A stretch of 64,000 bases of DNA. Origin: Denitrobacterium detoxificans (lineage in GTDB: Bacteria; Actinomycetota; Coriobacteriia; Coriobacteriales; Eggerthellaceae). The notes under the pieces are model-generated. The model did not search any database and was not told where the DNA came from. It saw only the letters and a list, made by a program, of their open reading frames with translations. Position numbers and translations under genes: made by a program. The stretch lies in NCBI RefSeq assembly GCF_001643775.1, contig NZ_CP011402.1, forward strand, positions 2,382,251-2,446,250, read 5' to 3'. Below are positions 44,030-52,806 of this stretch, one piece after another; position 1 is the stretch's first letter, and the number at the start of each line of letters is the position of its first letter.

Positions 44030-44215
44030 GTGCACCTGGAGCCGCCCGCCTTTCGAGCACCGCTCCGCTGTTCGCGTGGCCTAGGCCCCGCACGGGCCTA
44101 GGCCTACGCTCATGCGCTGCGCTGCTTCATGCATTTAAATGGCTGCTTGGCTAAGCCAAGCAGCTTCGTTTTTTGCTTTCAGAGTGCCCCGAAAGGCGAC
44201 CGCCCCCAGGTGCAC
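44030..44215. mobile_element. Palindromic MITE-like element, short copy (186 bases)
   Basis: The ends are imperfect inverted repeats beginning GTGCACCTGG. Inside, 44057-44131 contains an 11-bp hairpin (GGCCTAGGCCC and GGGCCTAGGCC) within a 75-base block that is repeated, inverted, at 44685-44759. A strong hairpin with a T-run (44142-44174) fills the variable middle. Towards the right end it carries GCTTTCAGAGTGCCC, also shared with the second copy. No protein is encoded. The 888 bases from 43945 to 44832 hold these elements and no convincing gene. Confidence 0.65.
44142..44174 (+). terminator. Plus-strand terminator inside the short element
   Basis: GCTGCTTGGC (44142-44151) pairs perfectly with GCCAAGCAGC (44155-44164) around TAA and is followed by TTCGTTTTTT. 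No plus-strand gene lies upstream for over 12 kb, so if active it would end a short non-coding transcript or block antisense transcription. Confidence 0.6.
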
Positions 44216-44552
44216 ACTTCCTCACTTGCCCCCATCAAGCCAACCTGCGCCACCGTTTCCCGTGAAACACTCACACACAGCACCCAAACGCCCTGCCACA
44301 GCATCACCCTCGAGCGCCGCCACGCTCCCGCATCCCTTGCGCTTTGGAATATAAACCGTTTTACCAATCGGATATCGCCTCAACAGGTGGCGATGAAATA
44401 AGTTGCGAAGTTTGCAGCGCAAAGCGCCGCAAACGAACGAACCCTTAAACGACTTACGCACAGCCTACTTACCCAGCTTGCCGCAGGCTCGAACCCCGTC
44501 ACCCACGGCAAGCGAACGCAAGCGTCTGCCTTCGCCGCGACCCCATTTGCTA

Positions 44553-44784
44553 GCGCCTGGTCGGGTCCCCCTCCAGGGCACTCTGAAAGCCATTAATAGC
44601 GCTGTAGCCGGGGTTGTCCGTGGAAAGCGTGAGGCGAAGCCTCGCGCAAATCCACGGACAACCCCGGGCAGCGCAAAGTAAAAACATGAAGCAGCGCAGC
44701 GCACGAGCGTAGGGCAAGGCCCGTGCGGGGCCTTGCCCACGCGAGCAGCGGAGCGGTGCCCCGGAGGGGGACCCGACCAGGCGC
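44553..44784. mobile_element. Palindromic MITE-like element, long copy (232 bases)
   Basis: The 29-base terminal inverted repeats (44553-44581 and 44756-44784, starting GCGCCTGGTCGGG) differ at one base. Inside are a 16-bp stem (44609-44624 with 44651-44666), whose loop holds a GAGGC/GCCTC hairpin, and the 75-base block at 44685-44759 shared with the short copy. The element ends right beside the tRNA-Gly terminator. It encodes no protein, so a transposase acting in trans would be needed. Confidence 0.75.
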
Positions 44785-44791
44785 CGAGAAC

Positions 44792-44822
44792 AAAAAAAGC
44801 GTCCACCCGAAGGCAGACGCTT
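44792..44822 (-). terminator. Terminator of tRNA-Gly
   Basis: AAGCGTC (44797-44803) pairs with GACGCTT (44816-44822); the A-run at 44792-44798 gives the T-run on the minus strand. Confidence 0.7.
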
Positions 44823-44832
44823 ACGTTCAATA

Positions 44833-44907
44833 TGGAGCGGGTGACGGGATTCGAACCCGCGAATGCAAGCTTGGGAAGCTTGTGCCTTACCACTTGGCGA
44901 CACCCGC
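44833..44907 (-). tRNA. tRNA-Gly, anticodon CCC, CCA encoded
   Basis: A 75-base cloverleaf with acceptor GCGGGTG/CACCCGC, T-arm GCGGGTTCGAATCCCGT, and anticodon stem-loop CAAGC-TTCCCAA-GCTTG. The CCC anticodon reads GGG. Confidence 0.9.
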
Positions 44908-45010
44908 ATGTGAAGGAATTCTAGCACAGTTGGCGCGCAACGCGCGGGGCATTCCATGTATCCCGCATGCAACCACGTTTTTCCCAACACGCTGCCGAAC
45001 GAGGGCATAA

Positions 45011-45032
45011 CAAAAGCGGCCCGAAGGCCGCT
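45011..45032 (-). terminator. Terminator after the zinc-ribbon gene
   Basis: AGCGGCC (45015-45021) pairs with GGCCGCT (45026-45032) around CGAA, with an A-run to its left giving TTTTG on the minus strand. Confidence 0.7.
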
Positions 45033-45052
45033 CGAGATCGCAGAATGCGAAT

Positions 45053-45202
45053 TTACTTGGTGGAGCCAATGCGGCAGATCGTAGTACCGCAATCGGGGCA
45101 CTTGCCCTTGGTGATCGGCTTGCCATTCTTCGTGGTGCTCTCAACCGGATCCTTCATGATCTTCTTCGCCTTGCACTTCATGCAATATGCTTCGATTGCC
45201 AT
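45053..45202 (-). CDS. Small zinc-ribbon protein (DUF5679-like)
   Basis: A protein of 49 residues. Two CxxC knuckles, CMKC at residues 7-10 and CPDC at 35-38, frame a Lys-rich hairpin (KNGKPITKG); the chain ends TTICRIGSTK. Length and pattern match the DUF5679 family, very short zinc ribbons widespread in Actinobacteria and of unknown role, perhaps with nucleic acid. GAGG lies upstream of the ATG. It has its own terminator and stands alone between tRNA-Gly and the M28-like gene. Confidence 0.8.
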   Translation of the reverse strand: MAIEAYCMKCKAKKIMKDPVESTTKNGKPITKGKCPDCGTTICRIGSTK

Positions 45203-45307
45203 GAGTAACCTCAATTCTGTGTCTACAGGCTTAACGCCTTCTCATACCTTCGCACCCCAGGGGTGCTAAAACAACGCGTGCCATTATAACCTTTATTCGG
45301 AACATCC

Positions 45308-45348
45308 CCTGAAATAGCAGCTATACAGCGCTATTTCAGGCCTTTTTT
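45308..45348 (+). terminator. Hairpin with plus-strand T-run behind the M28-like gene
   Basis: CCTGAAATAGC (45308-45318) pairs with GCTATTTCAGG (45330-45340) and is followed by CCTTTTTTC on the plus strand. The adjacent genes are all on the minus strand, so it would stop antisense or readthrough transcription entering the gene rather than end it. Confidence 0.45.
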
Positions 45349-48300
45349 CAGATGTTCTTTATAAAGTTCAGCACGTATTCGGCGTTTTGCTGGAGCTTCT
45401 CTTCGCTGATGGTTTCCCATACGTCGTCGCCCTGACCCATGAACGCGGGCTTCTTGTCGTCCATGCCCGCGATGGTCACACCCTGCAGGCCATTGGCCAT
45501 AGCAACGGATGCCGCGCTTTCGCGCCAATCGATGGACGTTTCGGCAATCTTCATACCGGTAGCCTGGTTGGCGGAACGAGCGCAATGCTTCATGCGGGAA
45601 GAGGCCTTCTTCGTACGAACCTCGCCCTCGGAAAGGACCATAGAAAGCTTGCCGGCACCCAGGGCCTCGACGTTCACGATAACGGAACCACGCAGGTCCT
45701 TCTCGTGCGCCTGAACAAAGGCCTTCATGCCGCCATTGCCACTGTATTCGGAACCAAGTGCCACAAACCACACTTCAACGTTCAGGCCGTCGTCCTGGAA
45801 CTCGTAGATCTCCTGCATTTCCTCCGACTGCGTGGGAATGCGCCCGGAATCACCCGACATGGCCGCAGCCAGGCCGGCAACCTCGGAAAACTCGGCGGAA
45901 AGGGGCTGAGCGCGGAAACGCGGACGCTCCTCGACCATGTCCTCTTCCTCGGCCGCGCCGCGCGATCCAAGCTGCTCGGCTGCTGCACGAGCACGAGAGA
46001 AAGCGCCGCCATTCCAGCGCTGCGTGGTGCCGGGATTGTCGTCGTACTCGTCCTCGTCGTAGTAGTCGTCGTAGGCGTAGTCGTCATAGCTACCCTGGGA
46101 AGCCTGCTGAGCGCGCTCGTAGTCGCTCCCCTCCTGGAAGCTTTCCCAGCCACCGCGAGCAGCACCCACCTCGGTGGGGTTGAAGTTCTCGTCAACGCCA
46201 ATCCATTCGGATGCACTCGGAGCAACCTCGTAACGCTTCTTCTTGCCGAAGAGCCTGCCGAAGAAGCCCTTCTTGGAAGGCATCTCCATGTAACCGGGAC
46301 CAGCCCAAGCGCCCGTGGCGGTAGCGTCGGAATCGTACGCGGAATCGTCGACGTCGTCGATGTAGAGCTCGTTCGGGTCGACATCGGCAACGAGTTCGTC
46401 GCCTACCGGGTTGAATGCGCTCGTAGCGCCCGATGCGGCAAAGGAACCCGCAACGCTCACCGTAGAATGGCGTTCCTCTTCGGGTTCGGGCTGCTTCACG
46501 GCGGAAATGGTGCCGCTCAGAGAAGGAAGCGTGTTGCGAAGGGCCGCACGCTTGTTGTCGGCCATATTGTCATCGCCACCCACATCGATACGCGGGATAC
46601 GAGCGGAAAGCTCGGGATTGCCGCTCGTGCGAACGGGAGCCTCGGTTGCATCGGCCAAAGGCGCATGCTGCTTCAGCTCGTCCAGCGAGGGCAGCGCGGG
46701 GGCGTCGGTGGGCAGAACCTCCGGCAGCGTGACACGCGGCGTAACAGTTTCCTGATGCACGCTGGGGCGACGGCGAACCGGAGCCTGCTCGACACTCTTC
46801 GGCTCGGGAATCTGAGAGAAATCGACGAGCTCCTCGTTCTGCGTTTCGTCGTACACGACACGATCGTTCGAAACGCGTTCGGCATGCTGGATATCACGAG
46901 ACGGACGCGCCTGCAGACGCGCTACGCGCGGATCGGAATCATCGTTCTGGGAAACCTGGGCGCGCAGGCTCGATACGTCGATGGGCTCCATAGCAGTAGT
47001 GGAACCGGCATCCGCTTCGTCGCGACGCGCAACGGGCTGAGCAGCTTCCGCCTGGCCAGCACCATCGATCTGCTCCACGACAGCGGCAGTCTCTTCTTCG
47101 CGAAGGGCCTCCTGCAAAGCGATATCATTCTGCTCGTCCTGTTCGTGAGCACGCTGGCGAGCGGCAAGGCGCGCTTCGGCGCGGGCACGCAAGTCAGCGC
47201 GGGCACGAGCGGCGCGCTCAAGCGTAGCCTCGGCATCGTTTTCCTCGCCCTGAGCAGGCGCAGCAACTTCCACGATGCTAGAAGCCGCACGAAGAGCGTC
47301 GCGCGATTCAGCTTCCTGATGGATGACCTTATTGGCCTCTTCGAAGTGAACGCTGCTCTCCTTCACGGCGGCATCAAGCGCGTCGGCATAGCGGGAGCGA
47401 CGAATCGGCTTACCCTTGCGGTCGGAACTCTTCGCCTTCGCCTGGGCAGACTTGAACCAATCGGGAATGTTGTCTTCCTTGGGCTGCTCGGCCTCTTCCT
47501 GACCCTCGGCATCTTCAGCCGAAGCATCTTCTTCGTCCTGAACAGGCGCCGGGGCAGCAGGCAGGGGCGCTTCGCCCGTGAAGATGGCTTTGGTTTCCTC
47601 GCGCATGAGGGCAACGTCATCATCGGTGAGCTGGTCTTCTGCGACGTAGCCCACCTGCGCAAGCTCGTCGGCAATATCGTTGGTGGCAACCTGAACGGGG
47701 CGCATGGCACCCGTCGCCTGGTCGGCGATGGCGTTATCGCCCAGCTCGTACGAAACGCTGGCACCCTCGGGGATGACGCCCGCTTCGCGAGCGGCTTCCT
47801 CGCCTTCGATCTGAACGCCCGCTGCGCTCTCTTCGCCCTGGTCGACCTGACGACCGAAGTTGGCGATGCGCGCAATCTCGATAAGGGTGGCTACGCCAGC
47901 GGCGTTGTTGTTGGCCGCTTCGTTATAGGCAGCCGTGCGGTGAATAACGAACAGCGCAAGCTGGATAGCTGCGCAAATGGAGGCAATGGCAATAAGGATG
48001 CCGAAGAAAACGCCAGCTGCGGGAGCAAGAATGCGAATGACCCACAGCACGGGCAGAGCCGCAAGGCCCACCCACGATGCCTTCTGGGCCAGCGGGAACA
48101 CGCCCATGAGGCCACTGGAAAGCTCGGCGCGCATCTTGTCGCTATCGTAGTTGGCAACCAGAATGACCTTACGACGACGGCCGCGCGCATTCTGCGTTTC
48201 GGGCTTGTAGCGTGCAATGACGTTTTGGCTTACGCCTCGGTTCATCACGCGGGAAAGAACCGGAATGTTGAACACTTCCAACGCGAAGAGCGCCAGGCAT

Positions 48301-48566
48301 AGAAGCGACACGATGAGGGCGGGAACGCGTACCGCGTTAATGAAGATGCCCAGGATGCTCACAACGGCAGCAAGGCCGAAGAGGATAGCGTTCAACAGCC
48401 CAGGCTGCGAGCAGCAGGAGAACTCCTCGATGGAAGCACGAAGCCCAGCGCCCTTTTCGAAGCGCTCGGCAATATATTCCGCAGCTTGGTGCTCTTCTTC
48501 AGTTCCCGCAGGTCGGGGGCCTATTTCCTGAGATAGATACGCTATATCGTCCAACATCTGAGACAT
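45348..48566 (-). CDS. M28-peptidase-like membrane protein with degenerate metal site and very long insert
   Basis: A protein of 1072 residues. The N-terminus (LSQEIGPRPAGTEEEHQAAEYIAERF) and C-terminus (930-1072, WFVALGSEYSGNGG to the end) are halves of an M28 aminopeptidase fold. Hydrophobic pairs at ~57-98 and ~164-208 make it a membrane protein. Between ~235 and ~925 lies an acidic, low-complexity insert. The metal ligands are mostly replaced: Asn139 for the His of HxD, Asn at 219-221 for the Asp of DD, Ser939 for the first Glu of EE, and no His in the GQGDDVW segment. It is therefore probably not an active peptidase. It is the last gene of a three-gene set with the coiled-coil and DinG-like genes. 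Function unknown. Confidence 0.65.
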   Translation of the reverse strand: MSQMLDDIAYLSQEIGPRPAGTEEEHQAAEYIAERFEKGAGLRASIEEFSCCSQPGLLNAILFGLAAVVSILGIFINAVRVPALIVSLLCLALFALEVFNIPVLSRVMNRGVSQNVIARYKPETQNARGRRRKVILVANYDSDKMRAELSSGLMGVFPLAQKASWVGLAALPVLWVIRILAPAAGVFFGILIAIASICAAIQLALFVIHRTAAYNEAANNNAAGVATLIEIARIANFGRQVDQGEESAAGVQIEGEEAAREAGVIPEGASVSYELGDNAIADQATGAMRPVQVATNDIADELAQVGYVAEDQLTDDDVALMREETKAIFTGEAPLPAAPAPVQDEEDASAEDAEGQEEAEQPKEDNIPDWFKSAQAKAKSSDRKGKPIRRSRYADALDAAVKESSVHFEEANKVIHQEAESRDALRAASSIVEVAAPAQGEENDAEATLERAARARADLRARAEARLAARQRAHEQDEQNDIALQEALREEETAAVVEQIDGAGQAEAAQPVARRDEADAGSTTAMEPIDVSSLRAQVSQNDDSDPRVARLQARPSRDIQHAERVSNDRVVYDETQNEELVDFSQIPEPKSVEQAPVRRRPSVHQETVTPRVTLPEVLPTDAPALPSLDELKQHAPLADATEAPVRTSGNPELSARIPRIDVGGDDNMADNKRAALRNTLPSLSGTISAVKQPEPEEERHSTVSVAGSFAASGATSAFNPVGDELVADVDPNELYIDDVDDSAYDSDATATGAWAGPGYMEMPSKKGFFGRLFGKKKRYEVAPSASEWIGVDENFNPTEVGAARGGWESFQEGSDYERAQQASQGSYDDYAYDDYYDEDEYDDNPGTTQRWNGGAFSRARAAAEQLGSRGAAEEEDMVEERPRFRAQPLSAEFSEVAGLAAAMSGDSGRIPTQSEEMQEIYEFQDDGLNVEVWFVALGSEYSGNGGMKAFVQAHEKDLRGSVIVNVEALGAGKLSMVLSEGEVRTKKASSRMKHCARSANQATGMKIAETSIDWRESAASVAMANGLQGVTIAGMDDKKPAFMGQGDDVWETISEEKLQQNAEYVLNFIKNI

Positions 48567-48635
48567 GTATGCGCCTTCCGATCATGTAAACACAATGCCC
48601 AAATGGGCATATTTATAGTAAGTATACGCTATGTA

Positions 48636-49703
48636 TCAGGCATTCCTCAAATAATCGCGCAAGTACGCATCGGCTTGCGCGGCAGTGGAACGCGCCTGTT
48701 CGTAATCGCTCCACAATTGCTGAGTGTCCTGGTTATACGCATCGATAATGGGCTGCGAGGGACTGCTGGGGAACGTCTCCGCAATGCGCGATGCGGCATT
48801 GGTGTACGTATTCGCCGAATCGTTGTGATTCTCGGCCGTCGATTTATCCTGAAGCAAGATAGCCTCATCACTTTCCACGGCTTCCTGTTCTGCGGAAAGA
48901 GCGGTGTTCGCGTAATTCAGATAAGCCTGCAGGTTGGCCGAAGGCACGAGCTTAGATGCGGCGGAAATGGACAGCAGCGCCTGCTGGTAATAGTCGATGG
49001 CTTCTTTGCTCAGCGCCATCGAAGCGGTCACGTTCTCTTCCGTGGTGTCTTTCACCAGTTCGGCTGCAGCAACCGACTTCTCGTGACCCAGCTTCAGGGC
49101 TTCCCAGGCCTCGTTCATATCGTCGATGGCTTCCTCGGCGGAAACGGCAGCATCAAGCAGTTCGCTGCCCGCCTGCACGAGCGTCTTGCGTGCCTGGGCG
49201 GATTCCTGCGCACGCGTGGCCATTTCCACACCGCCGGAATTGTCGTCGCCGTTCAGTACCTCGGTAGCCTTGTTCGTTGCGCGATCGAGCAGCGAATTCG
49301 ACGAGGGGAGCTTCTCGAGAAGCTCCTTCATCTGGGAAACGGTGCCATCATTGACTTCCTGCCCCAGCAGCTGATCCATGGCTACGATGTCTTCGTCGGA
49401 CTGTTGAATGTAGCCAATGGCCTCACCCACGCTCGAACGCATCTTCTCATCTTGCTGAGCCAGCGTGCGCATATAGCTCACGAACAAGATGGCGACCACG
49501 GCAATGGCGGCAAATGCCATGAACCACTGAACGCCTCGAAGCGCCACGCGCTTCTTCTTCCTACGTGCTACCTCTTCCTGTGCGGCAACGGCATCGCCGC
49601 GCGCATCCAGAACGCTAAACGAAAGCTCGTTCGACGTGCCGCGCGTAAAGCGCTTGATGTGTATCGATTCGCCAGCGTGGCGACTCTTACCCAGTTTCTT
49701 CAA
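48636..49703 (-). CDS. Single-span membrane protein with long helical extracytoplasmic domain
   Basis: A protein of 355 residues. A basic N-terminus (~55 residues) and one TM helix (WFMAFAAIAVVAILFVSYM, ~60-78) are followed by ~275 residues, mostly Ala/Glu/Gln-rich helix with coiled-coil character. A TTG start at 49703 is used, three bases after the DinG stop, with GGGGAA seven bases upstream, so the genes are coupled. It resembles no family I can name. The shared operon with the M28-like membrane protein suggests a joint envelope role. Confidence 0.55.
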   Translation of the reverse strand: MKKLGKSRHAGESIHIKRFTRGTSNELSFSVLDARGDAVAAQEEVARRKKKRVALRGVQWFMAFAAIAVVAILFVSYMRTLAQQDEKMRSSVGEAIGYIQQSDEDIVAMDQLLGQEVNDGTVSQMKELLEKLPSSNSLLDRATNKATEVLNGDDNSGGVEMATRAQESAQARKTLVQAGSELLDAAVSAEEAIDDMNEAWEALKLGHEKSVAAAELVKDTTEENVTASMALSKEAIDYYQQALLSISAASKLVPSANLQAYLNYANTALSAEQEAVESDEAILLQDKSTAENHNDSANTYTNAASRIAETFPSSPSQPIIDAYNQDTQQLWSDYEQARSTAAQADAYLRDYLRNA

Positions 49704-49706
49704 TGG

Positions 49707-52700
49707 CTAGTTCCCCATAGCGAGCTCTTCGCAGATCTCGCGCATCGTTAGCTGCTTTACGGTATGGCTGGGCATCGACTTCAGGAACACCTTGCCATAC
49801 CCCTTCGTAATCAGGCGCTTGTCGGCCAGGATAAGATTGCCGCGGTCGTCGGCGCTGCGAATGAGCCTGCCCGCTGCCTGCTTCGTTTCCATAACGGCTG
49901 CCGGCAAAACGTAGTGCGACCACGCCTTGGGGTCAACCTGCCCACGCGCGCACGACAGCGGGTCGGTGGGCTTAGAAAACGGAAGCTTGGGAATGACCAC
50001 CGCCTTGAGCGTGGCACCGGGGGCATCGAAGCCCTCCCAGAAGCTCTTCAGCGCGAACAGCGACAAGTGTTCGTCGGCGATGAAGTCATCACGCAGACCC
50101 TTCACCGACACACCCCACTTCTGGCACACGACACGCAGATCGTCGGCCTTCAGGGCATCGTTCACCACGTCGTAGCTCTTCTCCATTTCCCGGCGATTCG
50201 TGAACAACGTAAGGGTGGAACCCTGCTGGGCGCGATGAATGCCAATAAGGAATTGAGTGAGCGCATCCAAGTAGTGAGGGTCATTCGGCTCGGGAATGTC
50301 GCTCGCCACGTATACGGTCATATGGCCATCGAAGTCGTAGCTGGAAGGCAATTGCTCGGTACGCGTCTTGGAAAACTCCGACGTATTGAAGCCCAGCGAC
50401 GTACCGAAGTTGTCGAACGAATCGGCAATGGTCATGGTTGCCGACGTAAAGACCACGCTGTGCGTACGCGCGTACAGCGTTTCATTCATGTAGTCGCCCA
50501 CGTTCATCATGAGCGCTTCCAGACTTTCGGAACCGTGAGCGCGATAATTCTTGCCCTTGTGCTTCAGCAAATGGGCGGCATACGCATAGGCGTCGGACCC
50601 CTGGAACAAAATGAGCTCGCAGGAATTCACGATTTCCTTCAGCTTCAACGCCAAAGAGGCTATGTCACGCTGAACGGCAGCGGCGGAGCGAACGTCCTCC
50701 ATAATGCCCACCATTTGCTGACACGCGCGGATGAGCTTTTCCGATGCCTCGCACATAGTGCGTCCCAAGGAAACGAGATCCTGGAAAACGCTGCTGGCGC
50801 GAATGTCGTCGTTGAGCCATAGGTCGACATAATCGTAGCCCTTCGACTGCTTCTGGGGCTCGAAGTACAGCAGGTCCTTCACATGCAGGCAGAATTCCTC
50901 GGCGGTTTGCGCGTACAGCATTCCCGCGCGCTTCGCCTTGCCACTTAACGCAAACACGAGCGTGTCGCCGTCGGAAAGACCATTTCCCCGCGCTTCCTCG
51001 CGTTCCTGATCGGTAAGCAGCGTGTTCATCTGCTCGGCCGAAGCGTCAACCGCACCGGTAAGGCGCCGCTCCGCACGCAGGAACACGTTACGCGATACGT
51101 CTTCAGAGCTTACGCGCGAAATAATCGTGCGAATCTCCTCGACGTCGATCTTGCAGCTGAACGCACGACGAGCTTCGGCTTCCGCGCCATGGGCCTCATC
51201 AACGACCCAATAGCGAATTGCCGGCAACAGGCCGCCTTCTGCGGCGACATCGCAGAAGAGGAGCGTCTGATTCGTGACCACGATATCGGACGCTTCCGCC
51301 TTCATGCGCGCGCCATGCACAAAGCATTTGGAGCCAAAGAACGGGCACTTGCGACGCAGGCAGTCGTGAGACGTGGTAGTAATTTCCCAACGAGGCAAGG
51401 CGCGATAGTCAATCTTCAGGCCATCGATATCATCGTATTCCGATTGCTCGATAAACGACAAAAGCCCGGCAAGGGCTGCCGCCTGGCAGACTTCGCCATC
51501 GGATATGCTGCGCATACGAGGACCTGCGGTGGCAATCTGTTCGATCTTGCGCATGCAGGGGTAATGGGAAAAGCCCTTGAGCGCGCTATACGTTACACCA
51601 CCACATGCTTCGGAAAGCAGCGGCAATTCATGATTCACCAACTGGTCGAGCAGCGCATTGGTCTTCGTCGCCACGCCCACGGTGATGTTGTTCTTCTTGG
51701 CGGCCAGCACGGACGGCACGAGGTACGCCATCGACTTGCCAACGCCCGTACCAGCCTCAACGGCCAGGTTTTCCGACTCCCTGAATGCAGCGTTTACCGA
51801 CTTCGACATCTGCACCTGTTCGGCACGCGCCTCAAAATCGGAGTACATCGAGCCAACCATGCCACGGGGTGAGAAGGCATCTTCAATCTCTTCGTCGCTC
51901 GCAAACTGCAGCGATGCCTGCACATCGCGGGCAATGGATTCAGCGTCGGTCTTTACCGCGTAGGCTTTCTTGCCCACGTTCTCCTGACGCATCTTGCGAA
52001 GGCTCAGCTTTTCGCCCGCAAGTTCCGCGTCGGCAAAATACGTGAACACGCGCACCGTGGGCCAGACGCTTTCCTCGGCATAGCACGCGATTTCCTTCAC
52101 AAGCTCGATAGGCATAGCCTGAATGCCCGCCAGCAAGATACGGTAGATAGCGCACAGGGCCTCGACGTCAGCATCGGCACGATGCGTGGATATGGGTGCA
52201 TCAAACGCCCTGACCAAATCGGTTAGGCGATGAGACTTCAAACGCGGCAAAACGATACGCGCCAGATCGAGCGAATCAATCCATCGATTGTCACGCAATG
52301 CATGACCGGAAGCCGGCTTCGTGCAGAAATGCCGGTCGAAATTGGCATTATGGGCCACCAAGTCGCTGGTACCCACGAATTCCGCAAGCTGTGCTACGGC
52401 CTCTTCGGGGCTCGGAGCATCCTTCACATCGTCCTGAGTGATGTTCGTGAGGTGAACGATGTCATCGGGAATTGCCTTCCCCGGGTTAACGAACGTCACG
52501 AACCAGTCGACGATTTCGCCCTTCACCATGCGGGCTGCAGCGATCTGAGTAAGCTCGTCATGACGAAACGACACGCCAGTCGTTTCGGTATCGATTACCA
52601 CCACATCATCGTCGAGCTCGCCATAATACGACTGCTCCGCAGCCTGTTTTAGGCCACGATACCGTTCGACAATGCGCTTGGGAGTTGCTTCGGTAATGTA

Positions 52701-52727
52701 TGTTTCTAGAGAGTCCGTAACCATCAT
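49707..52727 (-). CDS. DinG-like protein: DEDDh 3'-5' exonuclease fused to an XPD/DinG-type helicase
   Basis: A protein of 1006 residues. The exonuclease at ~40-205 has DTETTG (Asp46, Glu48), HNANFD and HRADAD. The helicase from ~290 has Walker A EAGTGVGKS and DEAH (VVDEAHGAE), with SATM and a C-terminal QAAGRLIRS motif. Cysteines in CMRK and CLRRKCPFFGSKC could hold the 4Fe-4S cluster of XPD-family helicases. This exonuclease-helicase fusion is the Firmicutes/Actinobacteria DinG type, acting on DNA ends or R-loops. ATG at 52727 or 52724. Confidence 0.87.
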   Translation of the reverse strand: MMVTDSLETYITEATPKRIVERYRGLKQAAEQSYYGELDDDVVVIDTETTGVSFRHDELTQIAAARMVKGEIVDWFVTFVNPGKAIPDDIVHLTNITQDDVKDAPSPEEAVAQLAEFVGTSDLVAHNANFDRHFCTKPASGHALRDNRWIDSLDLARIVLPRLKSHRLTDLVRAFDAPISTHRADADVEALCAIYRILLAGIQAMPIELVKEIACYAEESVWPTVRVFTYFADAELAGEKLSLRKMRQENVGKKAYAVKTDAESIARDVQASLQFASDEEIEDAFSPRGMVGSMYSDFEARAEQVQMSKSVNAAFRESENLAVEAGTGVGKSMAYLVPSVLAAKKNNITVGVATKTNALLDQLVNHELPLLSEACGGVTYSALKGFSHYPCMRKIEQIATAGPRMRSISDGEVCQAAALAGLLSFIEQSEYDDIDGLKIDYRALPRWEITTTSHDCLRRKCPFFGSKCFVHGARMKAEASDIVVTNQTLLFCDVAAEGGLLPAIRYWVVDEAHGAEAEARRAFSCKIDVEEIRTIISRVSSEDVSRNVFLRAERRLTGAVDASAEQMNTLLTDQEREEARGNGLSDGDTLVFALSGKAKRAGMLYAQTAEEFCLHVKDLLYFEPQKQSKGYDYVDLWLNDDIRASSVFQDLVSLGRTMCEASEKLIRACQQMVGIMEDVRSAAAVQRDIASLALKLKEIVNSCELILFQGSDAYAYAAHLLKHKGKNYRAHGSESLEALMMNVGDYMNETLYARTHSVVFTSATMTIADSFDNFGTSLGFNTSEFSKTRTEQLPSSYDFDGHMTVYVASDIPEPNDPHYLDALTQFLIGIHRAQQGSTLTLFTNRREMEKSYDVVNDALKADDLRVVCQKWGVSVKGLRDDFIADEHLSLFALKSFWEGFDAPGATLKAVVIPKLPFSKPTDPLSCARGQVDPKAWSHYVLPAAVMETKQAAGRLIRSADDRGNLILADKRLITKGYGKVFLKSMPSHTVKQLTMREICEELAMGN

Positions 52728-52806
52728 CCTACCTTTGAGTTCAATTCAGCCTATCATGAATCGCATATTCATTACCGCTAGCTCCCTTCCATAACGAGGA
52801 GAAAAC

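Noticed and set aside
44129..44681. Short open frames between the HAD gene and tRNA-Gly
   Set aside because: They run through the palindromic elements and have no ribosome sites or recognisable motifs.
45387..48302. Open frame of about 970 codons on the plus strand
   Set aside because: It lies wholly antisense to the M28-like gene, has no ribosome site, and its composition mirrors the GC-rich third positions of the true gene.
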